DNA of 7,845 bases, taken from contig JAGHBQ010000130.1 of the NCBI GenBank assembly GCA_021160945.1, positions 1 through 7,845 of the forward strand, read 5' to 3'. This stretch comes from Thermoplasmata archaeon. Its GTDB lineage: Archaea; Thermoplasmatota; Thermoplasmata; Thermoplasmatales; Aciduliprofundaceae. The notes below the pieces were generated by a model that searched no databases, was not told the DNA's origin, and was given only the letters and a program-made list of their open reading frames with translations. The position numbers and the translations under genes are program-made. The stretch's first letter is position 1. The number at the start of each line of letters is the position of its first letter. Positions 1 to 7,045 of the stretch are shown here, one piece after another.

Positions 1-689
1 ATAATAAACGACCACATTCCTGATGGGTATGTAGGGATGTAAGCAAGATAAATCTTGACATATTTGAAAATTTTCTCAAGTATTGTTTTCACTTTGCATA
101 CCTCTTCTGGATGATAAAAAGGTGTGCCACACTGCTGGGAGATTACCCCTCCATCTTTTAGTACTTTTTTAAGATTTACATAAAAACCTTTCTCGAAGAG
201 TCCTGCTGCTGGACCAACTGGATCTGTTGAATCTATAATGAGCACATCAAATTTCTTCCCATTTTTTATGAATTCGACCCCATTCTGAATATGGAGGTGA
301 ACTCTAGGGTCATTATATGCACAGGAAATTTCTGGAAGGTATTTTCTGCTCAACTCCACAACCTTTTCATCTATTTCAACTATATGAACCTCATCAGGAT
401 TGTGTTTCAGAGCTTCTCTAGCTGCGCCCCCATCACCGCCACCAATTATAAGAATCCTTTTAGGATCAGGATGGGTTAGCATTGGAGGATGCACAATCAT
501 TTCATGATAGATGAATTCGTCTTTAACTGTTGTCTGGACTGCACCGTCTATGACCAGAAGCTTCCCGAAATCGTAGGTATTAAAAAGATGAATATCCTGA
601 TACTCTGATTTAATATGCGCAATTTCTTCCTTCACTCTAATCCCAAGCTTTACATTGAGGGTATGCATCTCGTGGAACCAGTATTCCAT
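1..689 (-). CDS. speE: Spermidine synthase-family aminopropyltransferase, C-terminus cut by window edge
   Basis: Reading the minus strand from the ATG at 689-687 gives 229 codons open to the window edge, so the last ~50-60 residues of a typical ~280-residue family member are missing. Seen: an N-terminal beta-rich start (MEYWFHEMH), the LLVIDGAVQ segment (residues 44-52) followed by DEFIYHEM (57-64), which carries the usual amine-pocket Asp/Tyr/His/Glu. Then comes the Rossmann glycine loop GGGDGG (83-88, bases 426-443), the acidic VEID (104-107) that holds the nucleoside ribose, the catalytic-loop DSTDPVGPA (153-161), and YPSGMWSF near the edge. Known of the family: aminopropyl transfer from decarboxylated S-adenosylmethionine to putrescine or a related amine in the cytoplasm. 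Archaeal members can prefer agmatine or longer amines, and the sequence alone does not settle this. It is transcribed divergently from the oligosaccharyltransferase and probably functionally unrelated. The start is supported by a TATA-like box ~25 bases upstream and no downstream alternative before conserved sequence. Confidence 0.95.
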   Translation of the reverse strand, partial: MEYWFHEMHTLNVKLGIRVKEEIAHIKSEYQDIHLFNTYDFGKLLVIDGAVQTTVKDEFIYHEMIVHPPMLTHPDPKRILIIGGGDGGAAREALKHNPDEVHIVEIDEKVVELSRKYLPEISCAYNDPRVHLHIQNGVEFIKNGKKFDVLIIDSTDPVGPAAGLFEKGFYVNLKKVLKDGGVISQQCGTPFYHPEEVCKVKTILEKIFKYVKIYLAYIPTYPSGMWSFI

Positions 690-712
690 GGGTTAGGTGC
701 AAAAAGAGAGAG

Positions 713-720
713 TATTTTAA
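713..720 (-). promoter_or_regulatory. TATA-like box of speE, probably leaderless
   Basis: On the minus strand this reads TTAAAATA. Its centre is about 28 bases upstream of the speE ATG, so the usual archaeal spacing of ~25 bases puts the transcript start within a few bases of the start codon. The bases just before the ATG (GCACCTAACCC) contain no Shine-Dalgarno sequence. Both points fit a leaderless mRNA. Inferred from sequence only. Confidence 0.5.
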
Positions 721-754
721 TCTTTTGCGAAAAATAACAGGAAGAAGGCGATAA

Positions 755-764
755 CTTTTTTATA
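755..764 (+). promoter_or_regulatory. TATA-like box of the oligosaccharyltransferase operon
   Basis: CTTTTTTATA, preceded by a purine-rich stretch (GAAGAAGGCGATAA) that could serve as the TFB recognition element. The usual spacing predicts a transcript start near base 786, giving a leader of about 14 bases before the ATG at 800. That leader would contain the GGTGAT ribosome site at 789-794. The position is inferred and the start was not observed. Confidence 0.5.
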
Positions 765-780
765 GGAAATGCAATATCGC

Positions 781-794
781 ATCACCACGGTGAT
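781..794 (+). promoter_or_regulatory. Shine-Dalgarno GGTGAT inside a short palindrome
   Basis: The sequence ATCACC-AC-GGTGAT has two perfect 6-base inverted arms with a 2-base centre. The right arm GGTGAT (789-794) ends 5 bases before the ATG and matches part of the archaeal Shine-Dalgarno consensus GGAGGTGAT, which supports the start at 800. The left arm repeats the anti-Shine-Dalgarno sequence found at the 16S rRNA 3' end. If the whole element is transcribed it could hide the ribosome site in a small hairpin. If transcription starts near 786 it is more likely a DNA element or chance. Confidence 0.6.
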
Positions 795-799
795 ACACC

Positions 800-3700
800 A
801 TGAGCAGGGGAAAATTATCCTTAAATATTCAGCGAAATACATTGCTGGTTATTGTACTGCTGAGCTTAATAATGGCTTTAGCATTTTTTCTGAGAACCTA
901 CTGGGCAATAGGACTCTCGCTTGAATATGGCTACTCCGTTTCCGGAGGATCCGACTCTTATTATCATGAGAGAATTATTTCTTATATCCTCACGTCAAAG
1001 CATCATCTTGTTGAGGACCCCATGTTAAATTATCCCGTGGGAGTGAATAATCCAAGACCACCTTTATTTCACTGGGCTGTAGTACTCTTTAGCTATATAT
1101 TCCATCCCTTTATGGGTAGCTACGATGCTGCCATGCTAACCCTGATTCTCTTCCCCGCCATATGGGGAACTTTAACAATAATCCCTGTATATCTACTGGG
1201 TAAAGAAGCATTTAACAAAAAAGTTGGATTGATAGCTGCGTTTCTCCTGGCCATTATGCCTGCGCATCTTATGAGGAGCGTTGCCACACAGGCGGACTGG
1301 GATGCCTTTGATCTCTTCTTCATAATTCTCATGTTCTACTTTTTCCTTAAGGCTCTTAAGAGTGTCAGGTATAAAAAGTGGATAAAGAGCTGGAGAAATT
1401 CGAGTGATGTGAAAAAAGGCCTAAGAGAATTTTTCCAAGAAAATAGAACCCCGGTAATTTATGCAGCCCTTGCAGGTGCTTCCTTAGGTTCTGTAGCACT
1501 AGCCTGGAAAGGATATACCTATGCCGAGGCAATATTATTCATCTATCTAATCTTTCAGCTCTTCATCAACAGATTCCGTAATAAATCTAATTTGCATGTA
1601 ACAATTTTGATGCTTGTATTTACAGCGGTTGCATTTACTATGGCACTCCCATGGTATGCGGCTACTCACAGACTTGGACAGTGGTATGGCGTTCCACTCT
1701 TTCTGATGGTTGTTGCCATCCTTATAGGGATTTATTTTGAAATTACTGCAAGATATCCTTGGCCCTTTGTGTTCATTGTGGCGGGAATGGGCATAGCTAT
1801 AGGTGCTGTTCTCATAAGCATATTAGCACCTTCTCTGTGGATGACGCTAATGAGTGGTCAGGGGTATTTTGTGAAGAGTAAATTGTATTCTACCATTGCG
1901 GAGGCTCAGCCAGCAGCTCTCGGCACATTAGCCATGTCTTTTGGTGCTGGAGTGTTCATTCTGTCATTCTTCGGAATTATTTACATCATCTATTTGATTA
2001 GAAAGAAACTGGAGGAATATTATCTATTCTTCGTGATCTATGCTGCTGTGGCTATTTATATGGCCATCTCTGCAGCAAGATTTATGTTTAATGCAGCACC
2101 TGCGTTTGCACTTACAAGTGCTGTGGCAATTCTATGGCTTCTCGAAAAGCTTAAAATAAGGGAAGCAGTAAAAGATGTTGGAAAATATCGTGGGCAGTTC
2201 AGAAAGAGTTTGAAGAAGAGCATGAAATTTACACAGATAATTGGAGTGCTGGTAATTGCCATTCTTGTTATTTTGCCCAATGTTTGGAGTGCTGTGGATG
2301 CAGGAATACCCTACGAGACAAAGGAAAAGTATGATAAGCAGATTTACAACTCTCTGCCCTCATTTATGAAACCCAATGAAACAACCTATGAGAAATACTC
2401 CCCCTGGTATTTCGGAGGTTTTGGTTACTCAATTCCCAAGCCAGAGTATCCTTGGCCAAGAGCGTGGGATTGGTTAAGCGAGCAGGACAATTCCTCACCT
2501 CCAGAGGATAGGCCAGCTTTTGTTTCATGGTGGGACTATGGTTTCGAGGCTGTAAGAGAGGGTGAGCATCCCACCATAGCGGATAACTTCCAGAATGGAT
2601 ACCAGATAGCAGCCCAGATTATCACTGCACAGAACGAAAGTGAAGTCATTGCCTTATTTATAGCGCGTCTCCTGGACGGGGATTTCTCAAAACATCAAAA
2701 TTCTTTGAGCCCTGAGATCAGGGATCAGCTCAAAAAATATCTGGGCGAAGTTGATGCCAATAAGATAGAGGATGTCATGAAAAATCCGGGAAAATATAGA
2801 GAAGAGGTTCTAGACAATCCCTCCTATTATGGAAAATATGAATCTGATATTTCTGAGGTAAATACGAAGTATGTAATGATAAAAGGCATAATTGCCCATC
2901 ACCCAGAAGATAAGATTGTGCAGCTTTATGACTCCATAAGAAATATCACAGGATACGACATAAGATATTTTGCCGTTGATTATCGTCTATTTCCATTCTC
3001 TGGCGGAAACACCGGTATATTTTACGCCCCTGCCAAACTGGGAGATCGCAGGGTTTTGGAATATGGGGGAAGTGTTGTACCCTACGATTTTTATGAGCTT
3101 AAAGCTGTGGACGAGTATGGGAATACCTATGATCTTGATAAGGTGCCTATGAATGTGCATATTGTGAACTATCAGATTACATACAAGCCCATGTTTTTCA
3201 ATTCGATGCTTTACAGAACATTTATAGGATATTCAGGATTGGACATAGGAAAGGGGCCATATATCCCAGGCTTCTCACAAAATCTTTCTAACTATCCACC
3301 TATGCAGGCGTGGAATCTTACCCATTTCAAACTTGTTTATAAAACTGCATACTGGAATCCTTATAAAGATTACCAGAATCATTCTGATGCTTGGAAACCT
3401 ATACCCATAGATCTGGCCCTGAAATACGAAAAGGAGGGAAAAGGAACAGTGGATCTATATCCTCCTGCATATCGTATTTTGCCAAATGATGTTGTAATGG
3501 TGAAATTCTATGAAGGCGCAATTATAAAGGGCAGGATCATGCTATCAAATGGCGAGCCGCTCCAACATGTCAGGATAACTTTATATGATGAGTATGGGAT
3601 ACCCCATGCCACAGTTTTCACCGACGAGGGGGGATATTATTCCATAGAGGCAGTTGCGGGTAATCTGACCCTTGTTGCATCTACAAATGGTGGACTTGAT

Positions 3701-6700
3701 AAATTAACTCTCCAAGAGAGAACTGTTCTTGCAAAACTGCAGGTGAATGTGAGTGAAGAGCAGGCTATGAGACTTAAGCCCAATTATATTATTGAGAAAA
3801 ATGTAGTTATAAAACCAGCCAATCTCAATGGTGTTGTTTACTATGATGTTGATCATAATAAAAAGCTCACAGATGGAGACATAAGGCTTACCAATGCAAC
3901 ACTCATACTCTGGAATAGCACCTACAACTTTACCAAGGAAGTGAAAATTAACAATGGGAGTTATGAGATAAAGGATATACCTCCACATGAGTACAATATA
4001 GGTGTTATAATCAATGGCAAAAAATTTGAAAATATAAGCAGCGTTGTCCTCACCTCAGGTAAGAATGAAAGCAAGGATCTTGCATTACAGCCCACCTATA
4101 TTAAGGGATTTGTAAGCTATTCTTCGGGAGTTCCTGCACCCAATGCAACAGTAGAGGTAAAGGGAACCGCCAGATATTTCCTTAAGACGAATGAGAATGG
4201 TAGCTTTGAAGGAATAGTGGTCCCTGATAATTATACAATCATAGCGCATCTTGGAGATAATTATTCATCCCCTTACAATGTTCCTCTCTATCAGTGGAAT
4301 CTTACACTATCTCAAAATATTACAATAAGAAAAGCATATACCTTATCAGGAAAGATTACATACAATGGACATTCGGCGGAAGGTGCAATAATAAAGATAA
4401 AGAGTGAGCTTGTGCCGCACGATATATATTTGAAAGAAGTGCCGAAGAATGGCAGCTTCACATTCCATCTTCCTGCAGGAATATACTCTCTTTATATACT
4501 ATATTCCACCTCAAATGGAAAGGCGGCTTACTTTGATGTCATAGAGCTTAATGAGAGCAGAGAGATGAATATAGCTTTGAAAGATGCTTACTCCCTAGCT
4601 GGGTATGTTGAGAATGGGAAAAATTACACAAGCATTGAGATCTCTATTTTCCAGGGAGATAAATTTTACAGAATTTATGGGAACCATACAGGTTACTTCC
4701 AGTTTTATCTTCCAAAGGGAGATTATCAGGTAGGCTTCTTTGCATTTGATGATAAGGATCACCTATACTTTGGTAGGCTGGATGTAAAATTATACAAAGA
4801 TATTGAGGAGAATGTTGCTCTTCGTCAAACTGAGAATATTACTGGCTATGTTTACTATGACAGCAATGGAGATGGTATAAGAGAAAAAAATGAAACTCTT
4901 ACCGATGGGCTTATTCTTCTGAGAGATAGCAGAGGATACTTTTTAGTGAGAAACATACCTCCCAATGGTAATTTCCATCTAGCCTCCACTTCAAATTATC
5001 AAATAGATGCCTGGGTCTACGGCTATAAGCAGGTAAATGTAGAGGTAGTGAATGAGGAGTATGAAATAGCTCTTGAGCCAAAACTTATTATAGTGAGCGG
5101 CAATGTCTACAGAGAGGGAGAAATCAACACAATACCCATCGATTTGCTATTTGAATCCATAAATTTCACCAAGATAATTAGTGGAGTTACGAGTTCTTAT
5201 TACGTTCAGCTTCCACCAGGAGATTACACCATTCGCATATCTGGAGGAAATAGGAGCTATGCATCTTCCTACTCAATCTCTCTTTACAAGGCTCAGGGTA
5301 AAGTTGTTAAGGATATTAATTTCACAGCTTATGCTAGGGTAACTCTCACCACTTCGGCTACAGAAGTATACTGGTACAGAAATGGTGAGAAGATGGCTGG
5401 TGGGAAAGATGTAACCCTTCCAATAGGAGATTATCTTCTTTATGCAAAGAAAGGAAATAAAGTTGCGATAAAGAATGTGAATATTGTTGAAAATACAACA
5501 TTCTCGATCTCTCTTGGTGATGGATACTGGATTGCATTAAGGGAAGAGAACACGACACTTCACCTTCCTGTCATAATAGAATCTTCAGAGGGGACGCTGA
5601 TAACCACTTCTTACTCAATTCTCTTGCCTTCAGGTGTATATGAACTTGTAGTGAACCAAACAAAGCTCATAAATGGTATTTACTATCATTACTATGCCTC
5701 CACTACTGTTACGATAGAGTCGGATAAGACTGTTGAACTGCGTATTACGCAAACACCAATTCTGACTCGATGGAATGGCCTTGCTTCTGCAGGAAGAATG
5801 CCTGCATCCAACGCAGTAATTCAGCTTATTGCCTTGGAAGAAGGTAAGAAGAATGTAACTATAACAACCGATTCTGATGGAAGATTTGATGTTATGATAA
5901 CTCCCGGAAAATATATGGCTTACAGCTGGTATGTGAGTGGAGATATGAAATATGCTTATCTTACGGAAATCACAATCCCTTATGGAAACTTTGCAAAAAC
6001 GATTATCTACGAAAAAGGATATTTGCTTATGGGCTCAGTCTACTTAAATGATGATAAGGTTAGCTTACCACTGAAAGTGGAAACGGAATATGGCAACTTA
6101 GAAATCTTTGCTCAGAAGACCTATTCTCTTATTCTTCCGAAGGGAGATTACATAATAAGTGCTCAAATGACGGTGAAGGAATATGGTCTCGATATTCAGT
6201 ATTCCACATCTCAAAAACTCACGGTCTATAGAGACACTTACCAGGATCTTGTACTGAAAAGAAATAGCAATCACAAGGTAGAGCTGCACGTCATGGCCAG
6301 CGATAAAGAAGTGGCCCCTGAGGGCATAATCCATGTGATGCTTGCAATGGAAAACACAGGCAATGACAAAGAAGTGATAAGCATTGAGAGCTTTTCTGGA
6401 TGGACGGTGCTGAGCTCCACTAAATACACTCTTTATCCGGGAGATAGTAAAGTAGTGACTCTTGAAATTAAAGCGCCTTCCAATGCAAGAGCTGGAAATA
6501 ACACGGTGCATCTGAGAGCAAGGTATGGAGATATATCTGATGCATATCTCACTATCTACGTAAGAGAGCTTTACAGTTCTAAATTCAATTACACGGTGGA
6601 AAAATGGAGCGAAAATGCACTCATTTACAATTTAACCATAGAGAATAATGGCAACTGTGAAGTGAGATATGTATTGAGTATTCTGAATGTGGAAGAACTT

Positions 6701-7045
6701 AGAACTAGAGGATGGGAGACAGAAATACTTATAGATGGAAAGATCTCAAACAAGACCATGGTGGAGCCAGAAAAGAAGGAAAGTGTGATGATAAAGCTCA
6801 CTGCAATCAAAAATATCCCCGGCACCTCTACACCCGTTAAGATAGAAATTATGGAAAACGGAAATGTGCATATCCTGAAGATACCTGTGGAGAAAGCGTA
6901 TGTATCTATGACACAGGCCTACATAAGAGCCAAGGATGTGAGCAATTACACCGAGTTTTCAGTACCATGGAGCTGGTACACAGTTTGGGGCTTGGCGATC
7001 GCGTTTTTGATAGCTTTAATAATTCTTTGGAGGAGGAGAAAATGA
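800..7045 (+). CDS. aglB: Giant AglB/Stt3-type oligosaccharyltransferase with extracellular Ig-like repeat extension
   Basis: Single-subunit archaeal oligosaccharyltransferase: it moves a lipid-linked oligosaccharide onto Asn of N-X-S/T sequons on the outer membrane face. Residues 1-~498 form a polytopic domain of roughly 13 hydrophobic helices. Visible active-site elements are Asp52 in the first external loop (GGSDSYYH), D166-W-D168 in the second, and TIAE (365-368) in the large loop. The external globular domain (~499-904) has WWDYG (577-581), the acceptor-binding signature, followed by ADNFQNGY (594-601) and VDYRLFP (726-732), the likely site of the DK/MI-type motif. After ~905 an unusual extension begins: about eleven beta-sandwich repeats to ~1822, two NEW3/CARDB-like domains (~1825-2030), then one transmembrane helix (~2057-2077) and a basic tail RRRK. 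Typical AglB proteins are, from memory, ~600-1000 residues, so this is about twice as long. The reading frame is uninterrupted, arguing against decay. There is a single cysteine, Cys1953. The start at 800 has a TATA box and GGTGAT at good spacing. It is first in a coupled pair with the gene at 7042. Transferase identity is secure; the role of the extension is unknown. Confidence 0.95.
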   Translation: MSRGKLSLNIQRNTLLVIVLLSLIMALAFFLRTYWAIGLSLEYGYSVSGGSDSYYHERIISYILTSKHHLVEDPMLNYPVGVNNPRPPLFHWAVVLFSYIFHPFMGSYDAAMLTLILFPAIWGTLTIIPVYLLGKEAFNKKVGLIAAFLLAIMPAHLMRSVATQADWDAFDLFFIILMFYFFLKALKSVRYKKWIKSWRNSSDVKKGLREFFQENRTPVIYAALAGASLGSVALAWKGYTYAEAILFIYLIFQLFINRFRNKSNLHVTILMLVFTAVAFTMALPWYAATHRLGQWYGVPLFLMVVAILIGIYFEITARYPWPFVFIVAGMGIAIGAVLISILAPSLWMTLMSGQGYFVKSKLYSTIAEAQPAALGTLAMSFGAGVFILSFFGIIYIIYLIRKKLEEYYLFFVIYAAVAIYMAISAARFMFNAAPAFALTSAVAILWLLEKLKIREAVKDVGKYRGQFRKSLKKSMKFTQIIGVLVIAILVILPNVWSAVDAGIPYETKEKYDKQIYNSLPSFMKPNETTYEKYSPWYFGGFGYSIPKPEYPWPRAWDWLSEQDNSSPPEDRPAFVSWWDYGFEAVREGEHPTIADNFQNGYQIAAQIITAQNESEVIALFIARLLDGDFSKHQNSLSPEIRDQLKKYLGEVDANKIEDVMKNPGKYREEVLDNPSYYGKYESDISEVNTKYVMIKGIIAHHPEDKIVQLYDSIRNITGYDIRYFAVDYRLFPFSGGNTGIFYAPAKLGDRRVLEYGGSVVPYDFYELKAVDEYGNTYDLDKVPMNVHIVNYQITYKPMFFNSMLYRTFIGYSGLDIGKGPYIPGFSQNLSNYPPMQAWNLTHFKLVYKTAYWNPYKDYQNHSDAWKPIPIDLALKYEKEGKGTVDLYPPAYRILPNDVVMVKFYEGAIIKGRIMLSNGEPLQHVRITLYDEYGIPHATVFTDEGGYYSIEAVAGNLTLVASTNGGLDKLTLQERTVLAKLQVNVSEEQAMRLKPNYIIEKNVVIKPANLNGVVYYDVDHNKKLTDGDIRLTNATLILWNSTYNFTKEVKINNGSYEIKDIPPHEYNIGVIINGKKFENISSVVLTSGKNESKDLALQPTYIKGFVSYSSGVPAPNATVEVKGTARYFLKTNENGSFEGIVVPDNYTIIAHLGDNYSSPYNVPLYQWNLTLSQNITIRKAYTLSGKITYNGHSAEGAIIKIKSELVPHDIYLKEVPKNGSFTFHLPAGIYSLYILYSTSNGKAAYFDVIELNESREMNIALKDAYSLAGYVENGKNYTSIEISIFQGDKFYRIYGNHTGYFQFYLPKGDYQVGFFAFDDKDHLYFGRLDVKLYKDIEENVALRQTENITGYVYYDSNGDGIREKNETLTDGLILLRDSRGYFLVRNIPPNGNFHLASTSNYQIDAWVYGYKQVNVEVVNEEYEIALEPKLIIVSGNVYREGEINTIPIDLLFESINFTKIISGVTSSYYVQLPPGDYTIRISGGNRSYASSYSISLYKAQGKVVKDINFTAYARVTLTTSATEVYWYRNGEKMAGGKDVTLPIGDYLLYAKKGNKVAIKNVNIVENTTFSISLGDGYWIALREENTTLHLPVIIESSEGTLITTSYSILLPSGVYELVVNQTKLINGIYYHYYASTTVTIESDKTVELRITQTPILTRWNGLASAGRMPASNAVIQLIALEEGKKNVTITTDSDGRFDVMITPGKYMAYSWYVSGDMKYAYLTEITIPYGNFAKTIIYEKGYLLMGSVYLNDDKVSLPLKVETEYGNLEIFAQKTYSLILPKGDYIISAQMTVKEYGLDIQYSTSQKLTVYRDTYQDLVLKRNSNHKVELHVMASDKEVAPEGIIHVMLAMENTGNDKEVISIESFSGWTVLSSTKYTLYPGDSKVVTLEIKAPSNARAGNNTVHLRARYGDISDAYLTIYVRELYSSKFNYTVEKWSENALIYNLTIENNGNCEVRYVLSILNVEELRTRGWETEILIDGKISNKTMVEPEKKESVMIKLTAIKNIPGTSTPVKIEIMENGNVHILKIPVEKAYVSMTQAYIRAKDVSNYTEFSVPWSWYTVWGLAIAFLIALIILWRRRK
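2528..2542 (+). other. WWDYG acceptor-recognition motif of the oligosaccharyltransferase
   Basis: Codes for Trp577-Trp578-Asp579-Tyr580-Gly581, the invariant Stt3/AglB/PglB motif that contacts the Ser/Thr at position +2 of the sequon. It is intact here, which together with Asp52, D166/D168 and the TIAE glutamate (Glu368) indicates a catalytically competent enzyme. Confidence 0.95.
3845..3880 (+). other. EF-hand-like calcium loop 1 in repeat unit 2
   Basis: Residues 1016-1027 read DVDHNKKLTDGD. Acidic or amide side chains fall at loop positions 1, 3, 5 and 12 (Asp1016, Asp1018, Asn1020, Asp1027), directly after the strand GVVYY. This is the layout seen in calcium-binding SdrD-B and dockerin-type loops. 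Calcium binding is inferred. Confidence 0.5.
4859..4894 (+). other. EF-hand-like calcium loop 2 in repeat unit 6
   Basis: Residues 1354-1365 read DSNGDGIREKNE, a near-ideal EF-hand loop: Asp1354, Asn1356 and Asp1358 at positions 1, 3 and 5, Gly1359 at 6, Ile1360 at the hydrophobic position 7 (usually 8 in canonical EF-hands), Glu1362 at 9 and Glu1365 at 12. It follows GYVYY, like loop 1. Asn1364 within it is also a sequon (NET), so glycosylation and metal binding could interfere with one another. Confidence 0.6.
6272..6889 (+). other. Two NEW3/CARDB-like domains next to the membrane anchor
   Basis: Residues ~1825-1922 and ~1923-2030 of the transferase show the pattern of NEW3/CARDB Ig-like domains: a strand ending in an asparagine-rich turn (AMENTGND at 1849-1856; TIENNGNCE at 1946-1954), an aromatic Trp strand (SGWTV; RGWET), and a PGDSK or PEKKES turn leading into a V-x-L/I-x-I/L strand. 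The second copy holds the protein's only cysteine. Such domains commonly sit close to membranes in archaeal surface proteins. Their role here is unknown. Confidence 0.6.
6968..7030 (+). other. C-terminal transmembrane anchor of the transferase
   Basis: Residues ~2057-2077 (from PWSWYTVWG through LIALIIL) form one hydrophobic helix followed by WRRRK, a positive-inside stop-transfer end. With the globular domain outside, the extension is tethered at both ends. The codons for the last residues also contain the ribosome site of the next gene. Confidence 0.85.
7029..7038 (+). promoter_or_regulatory. Strong Shine-Dalgarno of the downstream gene, inside the transferase coding end
   Basis: GGAGGAGGAG lies 3 bases before the ATG at 7042, with the GGAGG core 8 bases or less upstream. 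It decides the start of the second gene at 7042 over an upstream in-frame ATG at 6967. It encodes the basic tail of the transferase in the other frame. Confidence 0.85.

Larger units (their letters stand above)
690..799. other. Divergent intergenic promoter region between speE and the oligosaccharyltransferase gene
   Basis: This 110-base gap separates two genes transcribed away from each other. It holds one TATA-like element for each direction, about 40 bases apart, and a palindrome next to the plus-strand start codon. No open reading frame or RNA gene was recognised in it. Because the two core promoters are close, binding of a factor at one could affect the other, but nothing in the sequence proves shared regulation. 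Confidence 0.7.
3512..6265 (+). repeat. Tandem array of about eleven degenerate beta-sandwich repeats in the transferase extension
   Basis: Residues ~905-1822 divide into units of ~60-90 residues, starting near 905, 1009, 1098, 1179, 1263, 1344, 1428, 1510, 1572, 1651 and 1738. The first unit has the classic carboxypeptidase-regulatory pattern (GRIMLSNGEPL, later TDEGGYYSI). Two units, at 1009 and 1344, start with G-x-V-Y-Y-D and resemble SdrD-B/Cna-B modules with an aspartate-rich loop. Seven units carry a shared turn of the form LPxGDY (Tyr at 1229, 1309, 1476, 1545, 1614, 1705 and 1784). Sequence identity between units is low, so this is an old expansion, not a recent DNA duplication. Unit boundaries are by eye. 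Family knowledge suggests an extracellular stalk or binding surface, but this is inference. Confidence 0.75.

Noticed and set aside
291..479. 62-codon plus-strand open frame
   Set aside because: It is antisense to the conserved dcSAM-binding core of the aminopropyltransferase, which reads cleanly on the minus strand.
3704..3988. 94-codon minus-strand open frame
   Set aside because: It lies opposite the transferase extension and shows no protein-family features; a shadow frame.
3512..6265. Recent tandem DNA duplication or phase-variable repeat tract
   Set aside because: The repeat is visible only at protein level. Nucleotide identity between units is low, and no short simple repeats that would slip were seen.
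6098..6511. 137-codon minus-strand open frame
   Set aside because: It is antisense to the conserved repeat and NEW3-like coding region, has a low-sense composition and no upstream signals; a shadow frame.
6967..7041. Longer version of the second gene starting at the in-frame ATG at 6967
   Set aside because: It would lie within the transferase's membrane-anchor codons, lacks a ribosome site, and would place 25 polar residues before an obvious signal peptide. The ATG at 7042 has GGAGGAGGAG and the ATGA overlap.
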